A stretch of 64,000 bases of DNA from Casuarius casuarius (Eukaryota > Chordata > Aves > Casuariiformes > Casuariidae), in NCBI GenBank assembly GCA_003342895.1, contig PTFA01000198.1, positions 643,905 to 707,904 on the forward strand, in the 5' to 3' direction. Below the pieces are notes generated by a model that saw only the letters and a program-made list of their open reading frames with translations, was not told where the DNA came from and did no database searches. The translations under genes were made by a program, and so were the position numbers. Positions 24,216-38,341 of the stretch are shown piece by piece. Numbering within the stretch: the stretch's first letter is position 1; the number at the start of each line of letters is the position of its first letter.

Positions 24216-27126
24216 AGTGGTACATGCAAAACCAATTAATTCTAATGTATGCAGTGAGGGGAAAATTAAAAATCTCCATGTGTGGACAGACAGAACTAGA
24301 GAGGTCTCTTGGAAATATTGCAAATCTAAAAGATTTTATCTCCACAAAGACTTATTTCATCCTTCATTGTTCTTTGATTCCCTCCCTCCCAAGAAGAAAT
24401 TTTTGGGGAAATGAACAAATCAGATAATTAGTAAGAGTTGGGAGGATTAAACACTCCAATACCCCAAAGCAAGAGGAGCTTTCTCTTTCTTTCTAATCTT
24501 TCAAGGATGGAAAAGGTCTTAAAGCAAAGTCTCTGCATCTGAGCACTTTGAAATCTTGCTGCGGGCTCGAAAGATTCATATTGCTGACCCATATACAGAT
24601 ACTTGTTCTGTAGTTTGTAGCTTCTGACTGAGATTCCTCCTCTCAGTAAAGTAAACAACAAATCCTTTTTTTTTTTCTTTTTTTAGTATTTGGTTATTTA
24701 AGGTATAGTGGTGGCTCCATTTCAATTATTTGTTACAGAATATTGGTCCTGTCTTCAGAGGCTCTAGTTCATGAAGTAGGAGTGGAAGATATTTAGAAAA
24801 CTTCAGTTGGAATATTTGCTACAATCATGTAACTATTTTGACAGTATAGTATATGAATGTGTTTAATAAATGTGTCCTGATGGTGCTGAGCTATCAGATC
24901 TCTAAATAAAATAACAAACATTTCTTCTCAGCTAAGCACAACAGTGTATGTGACAAGGGTAACATATTTGACTGTCTTTTTCCAAGAGGATTAAAATGAA
25001 TGTTAGTTTTATGTGGTCATTCTCACACACTGCAGTGTTGTTGCACTCACTTAGCTAACAGGTCGTAGGTAAAGGAAGGTGACATTTCCAAAACCTTAAG
25101 TAGAAACAATAATATTTGGGTTACATGAGACTTTATGTATGGTTCTCTGAAAATTTAGAAGATTTTTGGGAAGATCTGAAGGAGTCCACGTATTTAGGAA
25201 CAAGAACGGTTTGTCATCTTTTGGGGGCTCCAGAACCGTTGGTGCTGGTTGTGTGCATCTGCTAATCTTACGGCAATTCCATCCCCCCAAATATGTCTTT
25301 AGTATGTACTATGTATGTCCTGTAGTGTTCTCAAAAGTTAATTTCAACACCCAGGATTGAGACTATGCAATCAAAGAGAAATACAGTAAGAAGTGTTTGA
25401 GAGGAGGAAAGGGACTACATTAAAACTCAGCTTCTGCCAAGTCTAAGAAAATGGGCTTTGTTTCATGAAAACTTGTGATCGTAATGAATAGCAGAGCACT
25501 TATTTACCAGCTGAATGTCTACTAAATATAGCCTTTCCTTGAGGAGTTTCTCAGATAGCGGATCTCTAGATAAATGAACAACCTGCTTCTGCCCTGAAGA
25601 TGACTTTACCTTTAAAATTCGTATCTGCTAATGGAGCTCACTACCACAGCAGGCCAGGCCGGGCCAGGCTGAATGAAAGCTCCCTCTGAGATGGCTCGCA
25701 GACCTTACGCTTCTCTTTGCAGCAAATTTTAGTTCTAGCCATGCTGAGCCATGAATAGCTGTAGAACTGGAAAGAGAGGGCTTAGGATTTGAAATTTCAA
25801 ATGTTTTGTCCCTTTGTCTCAAAAAGTCACCAGGTCTGGTATTCAACATCAGAGCAAACTTTTGTAATGATTCCTGAGATTCTACTAGTGTCCCTCTCTC
25901 TTGAGCTCCCTGGTTGCCTGATTCCTTATACGCATCAATGCAGTCTTTTATTGCTGTTTAATAATAAATGGTATTTTGTTTGCCTACCTGACACTTTTAT
26001 TAACTTCACTTTTGTGTGTACACACACATGTTTCTCAAGGCATGATTTCCCCCTCTCCCCCTAAAAGGAGGGAGAAAGAAAAAGTGCAGCTTTATTCGAA
26101 GAGAATTTGTCCCTAATCTGTTGCAGCTGTAGGGGACCACTCGGCCAATTAAAGAGAACAGGCTTTGGCTCCTTCCCAAATGAGGTGACCACATGTTACA
26201 CTTAGATTGGTCACCTCAGGGGAGTAGTGGGTCACAGGGGCATCTGGTTGTCATTTCCTTTCAGAACAGCATGAGGCAGGAGTTGCGCAGTAAAGAGAAA
26301 AAAATGTAAGTTTTTTTAATCTTATGTCTTGTCCTGCAGCATCAAAAGGTCCAGTAACATCTAGTCACAATAGAAGAGTTTCCTACAGTATGATGCAGTC
26401 TAGGGTTTGAGAATGAGAACAATGTTTGATTTGCTTAGTTTTAAGGTGTCATTTTACAGTGTCCTTTCTGTCTCTGCTATGATAGTGTAAATCTGAAGGT
26501 TCTATTAATGTAAAGGAACTATGGTAGATTTATACTGGTTTAATTAATTTCAGAATTTCTCTCAAAGAGAAGATGTTCCCTCTCTACAAGGTAACAGCCC
26601 ACTTCCTTGGTAGACCAGCTAAAAGGCTGAGAGCCTTCATTATGTAATGGGAGTTTAATATAAAGGTAAGAAGACGTTTTAATCTCTAGTGTCTCAAATG
26701 AGTGATGTAATCTTATGCTTAGTAAAGAATATAGATTATGAAGGAGTAATCTAACTCGTTCTGTGTAGCTTGATTGGCTTGCAATTTACACATACACCTA
26801 GGTCTAAAGGAAATACAGGCTGCCAAAGTGATCGCAGTGAGGCTGTCTTCAAAAAATCAGAAACATCTGGTTTCAACTAGACTCAGAGACTAATAAACTA
26901 ATACTCATCATGAAGGGGGAAATGCTTCAGTGAACTAGCCAGGTCAGTGAACTCACTTTCCTCTGAATGTGTCTTGCCCCCAATTTTCAAATTGTTATGG
27001 TTATCGTAGACTTCCTATTTAGTTTAGTTAATGAAGTAGCTTCAGTGATGAAAAGGTTTTCTTGGTATGAAATGTAGATCTTTCTTCTCAGTACAATGAA
27101 TTTTGAGTGTAACATTTCTGTTCCAG
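24216..27126. other. Non-coding DNA
   Basis: No gene recognised. A GC-rich, partly repetitive GGCCAGGC-like stretch lies at 25651-25670. An 11-bp perfect stem at 26181-26218 is listed separately. Confidence 0.6.
26181..26218. repeat. Stem of 11 perfect pairs, 16-base loop
   Basis: TGAGGTGACCA (26181-26191) and TGGTCACCTCA (26208-26218) are exact reverse complements. Each arm holds an AGGTGA/GGTCAC core resembling a nuclear-receptor half-site. The binding role is inference. Confidence 0.85.
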
Positions 27127-27210
27127 GGTACTGAGCATCACAGTAGCCAAGGATTCATGAATGAGTTTCTGCATGGCAGCCGATTTGATAAATGTGTTTT
27201 CTTAGCCAGG
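27127..27210 (+). other. Candidate internal exon, 84 bp
   Basis: The acceptor TTTCTGTTCCAG (AG at 27125-27126) is good, and the donor CAGG|GTGAGT at 27211 is strong. The 84 bases (28 codons) are open in phase 0 and encode a segment containing SSQGFMNEFLHGSRFDKC. The frame stays open beyond the donor until about 27294, so openness alone is weak support. No family recognised. Confidence 0.3.
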
Positions 27211-30200
27211 GTGAGTGAGGCTGTTGGTGTTAAAGGGACTGTGAGGCCTACTTCAAAATTGTTTGCAAGAAGGAGGTGCACATGGAACAGCTGATGAACC
27301 ATGGTAACCTTCTTATATGCCTGAGATCAGCATCTGAGGCTAAAGAGGAAGCAACAAGCTTGTTCTCCACATGGTGGAATGCACCAGGTTATTCCATGGT
27401 TTTGGGACATAGTCTAGTATCGGACCTTGCAAGCCAGCTTCTACTGCTGGGGTGACAGCTGGCAGTCCTGAGAAGCTGGATTTTCAAAACTGAGGGAAAT
27501 GTGAAGTTATGAGTATGCATTATTTTCAAAGCAGAGACTCTTAAATTTCTTCACAGTGAGAGAAGAAAGGCCAAGGTTTTTTTTTTTCCTTTTCTTTCTG
27601 GCTTTACCTACTCTCCTCTTGTCCCCCCCACCCATGATTTTGCTTTGTTTTTATGGGAGCTGTTCTCATCTGAAGCCTGCCATCTCCATTGTGAAGTGAG
27701 GCTTCTTCAAATTCAGTTTAGGTTTGACATCCATGCATCCTACTCTGTTGTTATGTAATCTAGTTTTGACACACAGACTTAATTTTCCAAACTATGCTAT
27801 GTATGAAATATTTGTCTGAAGAAGCCTATGATTTTTAATTTTAGAATCCATACATACTCTATTTGCTTGGATAGGTGCTGTTATTTTTCTTTATAAGCTC
27901 ACTCTAAATATGATGGAACACCTGTACAGCAAAATCAAGAGTCATATCCATTTACTACTTAATTCTTATTTAGTAAGTGGCTGTTAATGTAGAAAGAGGA
28001 GGGGGAGAAAATAGAGCTTTAGCTTTTGTCAGTAACTGTTCTTTCCTCTGGACTCCAAATCCCCCTTATTCCAGTAGCTATTAGTGAAATAACTGCTGCT
28101 TTATACAGTCCTATTAGGACACTTATCAAGAAGAACTAGAGAGCTAAGCTTTCAGTTTGTGTTGGTGGTGTTTTTTTCTTAATGTGGTGGGCTTTTTGCT
28201 CAAAACTGAAGCTGTGAGAATCTCAGAGGCTTTCCTTTAAAGGTATTCAGTTTTTAAGACATGTTAAGAGTGAGAAGCTCAGCCTCTGATGAGGTTTCAA
28301 ACAGATCCACCACAAAATTCAGTCAAACCCTCTGCGGGCCTATTCACTTAGCAAAGTCATGACTGAATAGCAAATTTTGCTGTTTTACAAAGTTACATAG
28401 CATCTTAATCTGAGACTTTCATCCTAATCTGCAGAAGCAGTTGGCGAACTTTACCAAACACCTTGGTCAGCCGCTAAAGAAATGCAACATCTAGCAAACC
28501 TTAAGCCTTTTCGTGCTTTGAAAAGGATGATCACAGTCATTACAAGAGTCAGATGGTTCTTGGTGAGACACTAGCTGGACCAGCTCTGTGTTCAGTGCCC
28601 ATCAGCGTAACCCTTGATTGCTGGAACGTAGCCAATGGTTACTGTCAGCACTGCCATGGCTGCTGTATTTGTGGATATACAAGTGTACAATTGTATAAAT
28701 ATATTAGAAGGCTTTCTCTTGAGAGGCAATCATCTATTTTGATTTATGACCAGCAGATATGCCTCACTGAAAGGGGAGAGAACAAGGATAATGACAGTGG
28801 GTGACAACTTAAAATTTTACTGCAACGTTTTCAACCAGTTTTGCATCTCTAATTTTTCTCCATGACATGGGCTCATGTATATAAAATTTAAGTTTACAGA
28901 TTACAAGTGTTCTGGGGACTGTCAATAGAAAACTGTTCTGAAGCAGGGCATAGGGTGTGTCCGCATTAGAGTGGTGCGGTGTAAGGATGGCAGGACCGGG
29001 CCCATATTTGATTGCTCACGACCTGTTCTGCTTCCAGGACCATTCATATGCATCATGTCTTTAAAAGCAATGGAGTTCCTGCCAGTGGCCAGTCCTAAGC
29101 ACCTACCGTGCATGCACAGAGAGCTGACTGTGGGTCAGCCATGGTCCACATTGCAAGTACAGAGCTCCAGATGGTGCCCTTGTATGTGACCTCCACTTTG
29201 GTTCTACCAGGAAGGAAGCTGATTTAAGTTTACTACTGGCATGCTTGGATGCAGGCTGTGTGACCCCCAGGTATAGACAACAGGCAAATTTTCACCTAGA
29301 AAGAACCCATCCTATCCACCAAATCACTAACAGAGCCATACCCCTAGCTGCTTCTGAGAAGTATCAGCAGGTCAGTGTTGAAAGCAGTTCAAGAAACTTT
29401 GAAGATGTGGATGGAAATTTTGAAGCTGGCCATGAGTCATTACACCAGCTGCTTACTGTAATTTGGATGAAGAACACATAGCTTCGCTTACCAATAATCA
29501 GGACAACTGCTATATTTTCAGTCAAATGGGACACTTCTCAAAAATGCAGCAGATGCCCTCAGGTATACTGTGTTGCAATAATCAGACTGAAAGTCAACAC
29601 ACTTGCCAAGACTCTTATGTCCTCTTAAAGTCTGTAGCTCTGTCCACAATTCCACAAGTAGAGCCTTACATAATGAAATAATTGTCTCCTCTGATATATA
29701 TTTAAACAGCAGTAATTGGCGAATTCTCAACGAGGTAAGAGCCCATTTTAGAACTGTGGTTAAATATACTTAGTAAAGTTTTCTTCCAGTTTGGGAGCGG
29801 AAACAGACTATGAGAACACAGTATATAGGTGCTATGCTTTTTGACATCTTAAGAAGAAACCTCTCAATATTAATTTGACTCTAGAAAATGTGGATGACTT
29901 CTGTGGACTTCTATGACTGCTTGTTTACCTCCTTGGTGGATTTGGCCCTAGGTATGTAATCAAAGATGGTAATTGCGCACCACATAGTCTGATATAATTT
30001 CATCTGTAAACTTTGCATCCTTTGAAGTTGATTGACATGGCTGAGGAGCTAGCGAACTGTACCTAGTCAGTTTGGCAGTATAATCTTGATTAAAACCAAG
30101 ATGGGATTTCACATAGAACTCTGGAAAAGGACTGCATATATCCTATTTAATTTCATAAAAGGGTGGGGGAGGAGAACTCCTAAAGTGCCTGCATAACTTT

Positions 30201-30229
30201 TAGAAGAGATGACAAACTCCACAAAAGCA

Positions 30230-30248
30230 TTTTATTTTATTTTATTTT
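30230..30248. repeat. (TTTTA)n microsatellite
   Basis: About four units of TTTTA. Confidence 0.85.
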
Positions 30249-30299
30249 CATGTGCATGCTTTTGATCTAAAGAGAGGATGGAAGTTAGCCCCAGTATTT

Positions 30300-30323
30300 A
30301 AAAAAAAAAAAAAAAAAAAAAAA
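30300..30323. repeat. Poly-A run, about 24 bases
   Basis: Uninterrupted A tract. No upstream retrocopy or target-site duplication is recognisable, so it is not assigned to a retroposon. Confidence 0.85.
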
Positions 30324-31075
30324 GTAGTAATTTATGAATGCGCTATTTGTCTAGAATGGATGGTATAATAAAAACAAGTGACAAAATACTGATCCTTGGC
30401 AGATCAGATTCACGTTTTTCTTGCATAGCCTACAATTTTCCTGCTGTATTTTGTGGTTAGTAATGCCAGTTCCAATGAATTCTCAAATTAGCAAATGAGG
30501 AAGGACTGGAGCTAAAACTGAACTCTTTCTGCTCTGAGGTATGGACTTTTGAATCTTTAAATGCTAGGATGACTTATAGATGCCTTTAATCCATTCACAT
30601 TTTACAAATATTGATAAAATAAATGGCAGATAATAAATAACTGTAGGGCATGTGTTTTCATTTTCCAAATACTGCATTTGTTATATCTTGAAAACCACTT
30701 CTGAAATCCAGATAGCTGGTCTTCAGTCTCTTAACTGGTTAATATCAGAACTGAAGATAAACAAACTATGGCCTTTTAGCCTGTAAAGCTTGACTGACAT
30801 CGTGTTAAACTAACAGACTTCTACCCTAAGAAAACATAAAGGCAGCTTTTTCCAAGGTGGAAGGAAAACTGCAGGTTTTGTTGGCTAAGGTCATATTCAT
30901 GTCCCCTTCCATCCTCTCCAAAAACCTGATTTGTAACATCTTAGAGAAGCACACAGAAATAGCATTTTAGTTTTGCATTATTAAAGAACTGCATAGTTTG
31001 ACTCAGATTAAATATAAACACTAGTAAATGTGACCAGAGGAAGCAGGAATATTTGAAGCCACTGGAGTGAAGGTA

Positions 31076-31083
31076 ATTTGCAT
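31076..31083. promoter_or_regulatory. Octamer (POU) site
   Basis: ATTTGCAT, the reverse form of ATGCAAAT, a consensus for POU-family factors. One isolated site occurs often by chance; functional status unknown. Confidence 0.2.
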
Positions 31084-32655
31084 AGGGAGGAAACATGGTA
31101 TTTATCTGCATAGGTTAATCATAGAGAACAGCTGACTCATCTTCTACCTCCTTTTTCTTGCCTCAGATCAGGTGAGTGTTGTATCATCCAAACTGAAGCA
31201 TTTGTTACCAGTCTTTGTTAGTCAACATCTGGCAGGTTTAGTTCTTCAGGTCTTTACCCCATAGTTGTTTATGTGCATGAGTTTAACTTTTTGCAGGCAA
31301 AGAATTCTACTGAAAATGATTATACTTTTTTGTAAAATTACCATGGATATATTTATATGATGGTAATCTCTCATGCATAATAAAATACTTCAATTTAGCC
31401 ATGTGGAAAATTTACATAGAATAAAATCATTATGAAAAAGTTACAATATCTCTACAGATTTTGTGAGCCATTGTGTGGAATCTATTAGAGAATTATGTAC
31501 CTGTTAGAGACTTCCACAACTTGCAGGAAAAGAGAGGAAAAGATATTATTGCTGCAATAGCTATATAAGTTTAGGAAAAATTCTTCATAAAGTAGGAATC
31601 GGGCATCTATTTTTAATAATTCCTCTTGGATGCAAACTATTGCATGGGGATAAAACAATAGTTCCATTAATATGTGGGAAAATACAGTTTTGGGTCCAGG
31701 AGATCACATCTCTCTAAACTAAAATACCTGATCCGTTACCTCCAGAGGTAATCATGACCTAACTCTGAATTTCTAGACTAGTGCCTGACTCTGTAATGGA
31801 CTGAACCAGGATCCAAAAAATGGCAAATGCTGAAGAGGAGAGCTTGTTTCACTGGCATTTGTTCAGGTCCATCTCCATCGTCTAAGAAGCTTTAAGACAG
31901 AAAAGCAGATATGTAGGACATGCATTCTTTTTTCAGGCACTAAATACATAAAAACATGTAAACCAAAACCACAAATACAACCCCCCAAAAATCCCAAATG
32001 AAGATACCATGAGGCTATGTTGGCAAAATTGTTAGGTAGTCTGGTAAAAATAAATTGTTTCAGTGATCCAGAGTGCTTTGGTCCTCTTCCTGAAGAAAAA
32101 GTTCTATCTTAATATTATTGATTGAATAAATAATGTTGTGATATTTTATCCCATAAAACTACAAACTGTGACGGAAGTCTCCCTGCAATATGGCTGAAAG
32201 CTGATTCAGTTCAAATATGTATCTTAAGCTTGTTTAAGTAGATGAACAAATGAGAAATCTGTAACCCTGGTGTAATATTTATAGTTTGTTTGCACAAGAG
32301 CTCTAGTGAGCATGCACTGTTTGTTTGGACAAGTGCTACTGGATTTCAGAGCTGGCCTGCAGGTCAGGATCAGCACTTCGCAAGCATTGATGGAAAATGT
32401 TTTAGGAATTTCCTACCCAGGACTGCAAATCAGGTTTTCCTATATTCACCTGAGAGCTGATAGACTTAACCCAGCAAAACAAAGATGTCGTAGTTGTTCA
32501 TGTTTTGTTTTTGCAATATAAGGGCAGTAACTTCCCAGCATCTATGTTTATTACTGTTTGAGCAAAGTAGGGTGCATCCATTTCCCCTACAACAAATATG
32601 AAGATGAATAAATAAATAGCCCTAGGCTCACAAATTAATAGGATCAGTAAGGGTG

Positions 32656-32712
32656 TCTCACAGTCTCTTTGAGTATCATTTTTCTCTAGCTGTAAAATGA
32701 GACAGTGGTTTT
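32656..32712 (+). mobile_element. MIR-like SINE relic
   Basis: The order TCTTTGAGTATCA, TTTCTCTAGCTGTAAAATGAGAC follows the well-known MIR 3' segment (CTCTGAGCCTCAGTTTCCTCATCTGTAAAATG-type) with several substitutions. Only this piece is readable, with no A/B promoter boxes. Resemblance from memory; needs a library search. Confidence 0.4.
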
Positions 32713-33322
32713 GACTATGGATAGGAGAGCAATGCTGACATTGAAGATGTCTGTAGTGAGTTGTACATACTTATGGGGGTTTTGTCTTTGTTTTATGAAT
32801 TTGGAAAACTAAGATGTAAAGGAAACCTTGAGAGTATTTAAAGAATAGTGGAACTGTATGCTATTCTTTTTGTAGGAGTCAGGCCTGAGACTTCCCTTTC
32901 TCAATACTTACATTCATAATGTGTATGACAGGCAATATGGAGAGCAATCATGGGGTGAAGAATTATTTAGCTGCAAGATGCATGAACAATATTGGAAGTA
33001 ATGCAGAAAAATCTAGACTTTCAGAAAGATCTGGAAGCCACCCATAAAGATATTTGAAATTAGTTTAGAGAGTGATATCTGAGATTATACTGTAGGAAAT
33101 AATCCAGTAAAAACAAGATGGGCTTGGTGACCTAGAAGATGGCTTCCAGTCCTGCCTGGCTTTGTGTGCAGGACACAGGCCTTGCATTATTTCAGCAAGA
33201 AGCGGATGTGCACACCTGTAAGGGATGATGGAGTTATGTATCTTGTTAGACTAAAATGTGGGAAACTTGTCTCAAGTTTTGATTTATTTATTTTTACCAC
33301 AAACTTTCTTTCTGGCCTTCAG

Positions 33323-33355
33323 GCATTCAGAGCAGATTTCCGGAGATACATTAAG
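33323..33355 (+). other. Candidate micro-exon, 33 bp
   Basis: A pyrimidine-rich tract ends in CTTCAG (AG at 33321-33322). The 33-base interval is followed by AAG|GTAACA. It is 11 codons in phase 0 (AFRADFRRYIK), a length typical of micro-exons. The open frame starts further upstream at 33164, so the reading is not unique. Low confidence on its own; of interest because its phase fits the other plus-strand candidates. Confidence 0.25.
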
Positions 33356-35174
33356 GTAACAGACACCTAAGACAGACAAGCAAAAAACCTAAAATAGTCA
33401 GAAGCACAGTCAGTAAGACTTACTGTTTTCTAGTCATATTTTGTTGTAATTAAAGTTAAGTATAATTGAATATAATTACACAGGTAATCCCTGATCTTGT
33501 AAATTCAGATTATTTCCAGAAATGGGTAAGGTGCTTCTTTATTATGTAGAACCTGAATCTAACAAAATTGTAGATATTCTGAAATGTGCAGCAGTACAAA
33601 ATCAAGAGAATGAGGTAAGACAGAAAAAACTTTTTTCTAATAAAAAGCTTAGGAGACTGGGTATGTATTTTGTATGAATTCCACAATTTGTTCAGTGACA
33701 TAAATAGCAAATCTGCATGCTTAAAATCTACCAAAGGAAGATACTTTTACTTATTCTGTATTTTTTCTGAAAACTTTGAGTATCTAGAACAACATGTTTA
33801 ATTTCAGTACACTTTAGTTTCAGTACTTCCTTTTTGGTGGGCATGTTCTCCCCTCAGGATCATGTTTTTCTCTTTCACATATTCCCTCTTATTTCCTGTG
33901 GGAGGAAGGAGCAGGAAGACACCTAATTACCTGTGTAGAAAGATCCACTCTAACTTCAATAGAGCCTGTAAAAGCCTTTATGGAAGGGTAACTTGTTTTT
34001 CCCTAGTAATAATACAAATTGCAAGGTCTTGAAGCCTTGCATCCATCACACCTTGGAACTAACTGAAAGGGAAAATAATTGAATGCAAATTTGTTTTGAG
34101 TTTCTCTGAAGGTGCTTCCACTCTCTGGGTACCTTGGAGATTGTGCAAGAAAGGAGGTTTAGAATTGCAGCTATGGTCACAATCTTGCTAGCATAACCCA
34201 TTTTACCATCTCTTCTAATTCATTTCTGTTTGCACAGTAGAAATATTGGATTATAAGTGTCCTCCTGTAAGCAAGGCTATCCCTGACTGACTCTCCTCCA
34301 ACCTTTCTCTGAAACTCCTTACGATAGAAACTTGCCAAGTTCCCTGCTTGTGTCTCATTACCCTTGCCATCAGAAAGTTGCTTCTTGCTTTTCTTTTCCC
34401 TGAAGTTGAATCTTTTTCTACATCTTAAGCCCTTTACTATGTGTACTTCAGCACAAAGACAAGTTGTTCATATCCCTTCCACCAGGCTTCTACAAACTTG
34501 ATGACTTGTATTCACTGTCATTCTTCTTAGGCAAAACAAGCTTGTTCATTCAATCCATACTCAAATATTTTTCTGTGTTTTATAACTCTGCTTTCTGCTA
34601 TGCACCCACTGAACTTGTATATAAATCATACACTTTCTTCTTGGGGAGGTAGATAGAAAAAACACCTTTGCAAAACTCTGAAGTCTTTAATTAATGAACA
34701 GAAACAGCCCTTCCTTATTCAATCACACCGCTTTTGGATTTTACTGGGGTAATCTAATCATCCTTGAGATGCACAGTAGTACAGATCTATTACAAACCAG
34801 TTAATAAGCACATCTTGTGATCTAATTGTAATTTTTATATAAAAATATTTGCTTACCCACACGCACCCCTTTAAAAATTGGGTTATTAAGGCTTAGAAAG
34901 TGCAATGCATGTGTGGAACACGATGCATCCCCTCTTTAAGCCCAAGAGTCACTTGCCCCCTCACAGGGCAACATTTGATCACACATTGTGAGGATTTGCT
35001 ATAGATCTGCTTTGTTTTATTTGGAAAGGATAACTCAGATGTGACAAACAGGGAAGTTTAGTGGGTTAGTTTTTCAGGAGAAGTACTGCTAATTGGAGAA
35101 GGTCAGGCAGCTGTGGGTTTGTGGGCATAGCAGGTGTTAATGTAACTGGTAGAAATTACAGACACATAATGTGA

Positions 35175-35196
35175 ACCTGGCAGCTGACTGCCAGGT
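35175..35196. repeat. Hairpin, 8-bp arms
   Basis: ACCTGGCA and TGCCAGGT are exact reverse complements around a 6-base loop. Confidence 0.75.
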
Positions 35197-38100
35197 GCTC
35201 AAGAAGCCCAGAGGGCTAGACCAAAAGAGTAACTGGGGGGAATGAGAAACAAGGAAGAGCTTCTAGGAGCCCTTTAAAGCGCTGGTATAGATAGGTCTTG
35301 TTAGTATTTTGTTCAAGAGGAAAGGTTTTTGTGCGAGAGGGAAGGATAAACTAGTAGTGAAATAAGGTAGCTGTGTTTTTAGATCCATATTATTTTTCAA
35401 GTATAACCTGAAGCTTATGTGTTACATTTGAACATTGCCTACTGTTGTGTGCTCTGTTAATACTAAGCAAATGCCTATGTATCAGTGTAAATGAACAAGA
35501 ATTGCACTTTCTAGTATTAGTGAAATATCCCTGAAGAAGCATGAAAGTTGTCTTCTGCTGTGTAAAGGTCAGATGCTTTCCATTTTAGGCTGCCTTCTGA
35601 GCAAATCCTTGCTATTAGCTCCAGCTTTAGATAGTGGAGATTGGTGGGAGTACTGTTATTCTCAAGTACAGGCACTGAAGAGTAATTCAGTCATTACATA
35701 TTTTAATACAAATTACAGCTTTCTGAGGAGCAACTATAAATAAGACTGTGCTGCTGTGTGTGCAGCAGGCAGCTGAGTGTTGTGCTGTGGCAGAGCAGGC
35801 CTGTGATTGGGAACCAGCTGCTCCAAAGCTCGAGCCTGACTCTAGTCTTCCCTTCATGTGCCTGCTTGAGTGATTGCCTACCTCAGTGATTTGTAATTAA
35901 TTACTTAGTGATTGGGAACATGCTGAAGATATAAAAAAAAAAAGCTGCAGAAAGTCTTTAAGGATGTGTGTCCTTGTTCTATTTCCTTCTCATCAGATAG
36001 GGGTGATGTGGCCTGTTGAAACCTACCCAGGTAGGGACACCTTTCACAGCAAAGGGGTGCTCATATTTAGTTGATCTTTCTATTCTCTTGTCAAGTAAAG
36101 GGTGAACATGGATGTTACAGCCTTCATTATTATACTGTGATGAAGTTATGTCTTTTTGTATATCTGATAAGTAGTTAATGTTCACAAGTTTAAAGCCTCG
36201 GCCATCAGCTAAGGTTTTATGTTGGTCTCGGCTATTAGCATTAGGACACTGATGGAGACATTTCCTCTTACATAATCTTTATTAACACCATGAATGCTAC
36301 CAAGTGTAGACACACATGGCATGGTAACAACAGGATGAAAATACACTGCACGCAGCAGCAAGAAGAAAAGTAAACTGTACATGCCTATGGCTTTTAAATG
36401 AATGACTGTGTATGCAAGGGAAAGGACCAATACAATCACACGTGATCAATGGCTATTTCTAGCACATATTATAAGTCTCAGAACAAATGTAGACAACTCA
36501 TATACTTATAGAGATGTTAGGAAAGGTAACATCATCCTTTAACAGGGCTGTTCCTTACGTTTCTAGTGGTTGTCAAAGCATTTAGAGAAACATAAATGCT
36601 TTAATTATAGTATATTTTAGCAAATAATTTATTTTAGTATTATAACATTAATATTCCTCGGTAGGCTATTAATCGCTTGACTGCTGAATGATTAAAACAC
36701 AGTTCTTAAAACAGGAGGTATACAGAGAAATGAATGTGGTTTCCATCTTCCCTTTGGACAAACAGGCCACAGCCTTTTCGAAATGAAGCATAATGCAGAG
36801 ACATCTGGTGGCTGAACATCCTAAATGTAAGTAAATATCCTAATGGATAACATACCTGTGCGGCTAGTGGGGAACAGCTAAGTCACGTGCTGTCCAGCGA
36901 CTGCCTGCGACTTGGTTATCCTGTGTGACATCTGGTGTGAATTTTGGAGCAGAAGACCTTCTTGGGTGTTTAGGCTCAGCTTTGGGAGTGATGGGCTTGC
37001 TGCTGTGCATTCAAATCTTGCTGAGGGGTCCGGAGACGGGACAACTTGATAAAGAACTCTTGCTAGCTCTTTGTGTCCGCTGTAATACAAACAGACATGC
37101 ACAACCTGGGAATGGCATCCCCCAAAGCACTGTGATCAGGGTATCAAGTTGCAGCTGCTAAAAGCATTTTTGCCTCAAAGAGAAAGAGAGCGAGCTGCAG
37201 GTGTTGCGCATATCCCCAGCTTGCAATATCTGCAGTGCAGGTGTGAGCTGAGGGCAGTCATTCTGTTTCAGCGCAGCAGCCTTCATGGGATGTTTGTCCG
37301 CTTCTCTGGTGCTATTTCCATTAGGGATGTATAGCTATGATTGCGTGCTTTCAATCTGCAGTGTGTAACTATTGAAATTTCTTGTTCCTCTGGGATCTGC
37401 GTTATGGATCTAATAAGAAACCTAAGATTTTATCTTGAAATGCAAGTAAAGGCTCAGGGAGAGGAGGGCTGTGTGCAATGTGGCTTTGCTGGTGGCATAG
37501 AGCTACTAACTAGGAGGGAAGACTTCCCTGTTAGCAGTTTACAATATTATATTACACACTTAACATCACTTTTTTCCAGAGAAGTGAAGTAAAAAGTTCT
37601 CATAACATATCAAATCTTTTCTGTATTAGAAAAGTGATTTTTATTTTCTGTTCTTGATACCAATTAGTTCTCTTTAAAACTAGTCTAAACCTGGGCCATC
37701 AAGACTAATTAAACCATCTTTATTTATACAGCACAATCTGCTCTCTTTGAAAACATAGGTGCCATCTGCCTATTTGCCAAAGCACGGGAGCAGCACAGCT
37801 TTTTTGGAAATGTTGCCTTTTTATGGCTTCATCATGTTTTAGCTTACAATAGAGTTGCCTTTCTAAGCAATGAAGCATTGACAGTACAAGAGGAACACCT
37901 CGGAATGAAGCTTTCAGTTCCAATTTGTGCGTTTTCACTGCTGTCTTCTCCTCTTTCCCCAGGGAACATCTTAGAACAACATTTTAAATCCTTGTAAAAT
38001 GAGTGTGTGTTCCAGAAAACCTGCCCTGCTTTTCTGGGCACTAGATCCTTTGCGAGGAAGGGAATTAAGATGTTATAACCTTGGGAGGATATCAGATGTG

Positions 38101-38341
38101 ATCTTTGTGTCCATTCTTGACCTTTCTGATGATTCCTGTAAGTATAGGTATGAACAAAATGAAATATACTGCTGCGCAGTATAATTTTAAGAGAATCTAG
38201 CAATCCATCCATCATGCTAATTTATGTGCCTGTGTATGTGAATCATTCTTGTTTGAAACTTGTTAAGGAAACAAAATGGTGCATTCTTCCTTTTCCTTTA
38301 GTACAACAGAGTGTATGTTAAGGATGTCAGTCTCTCTCTGT

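Larger units (their letters stand above)
27211..33322. other. Non-coding DNA with scattered old repeats
   Basis: Contains a (TTTTA)n tract and a long A run at 30.2-30.3 kb, an octamer site at 31076 and a MIR-like relic near 32.68 kb. The stretch 28920-29740 is slightly richer in GC and has several overlapping short openings and a donor-like GAG|GTAAGA at 29734, but no consistent exon. Confidence 0.55.

Noticed and set aside
30225..30323. Possible retroposon tail (A24 run)
   Set aside because: No body sequence, polyadenylation signal or target-site duplication was found; treated as a simple A tract.
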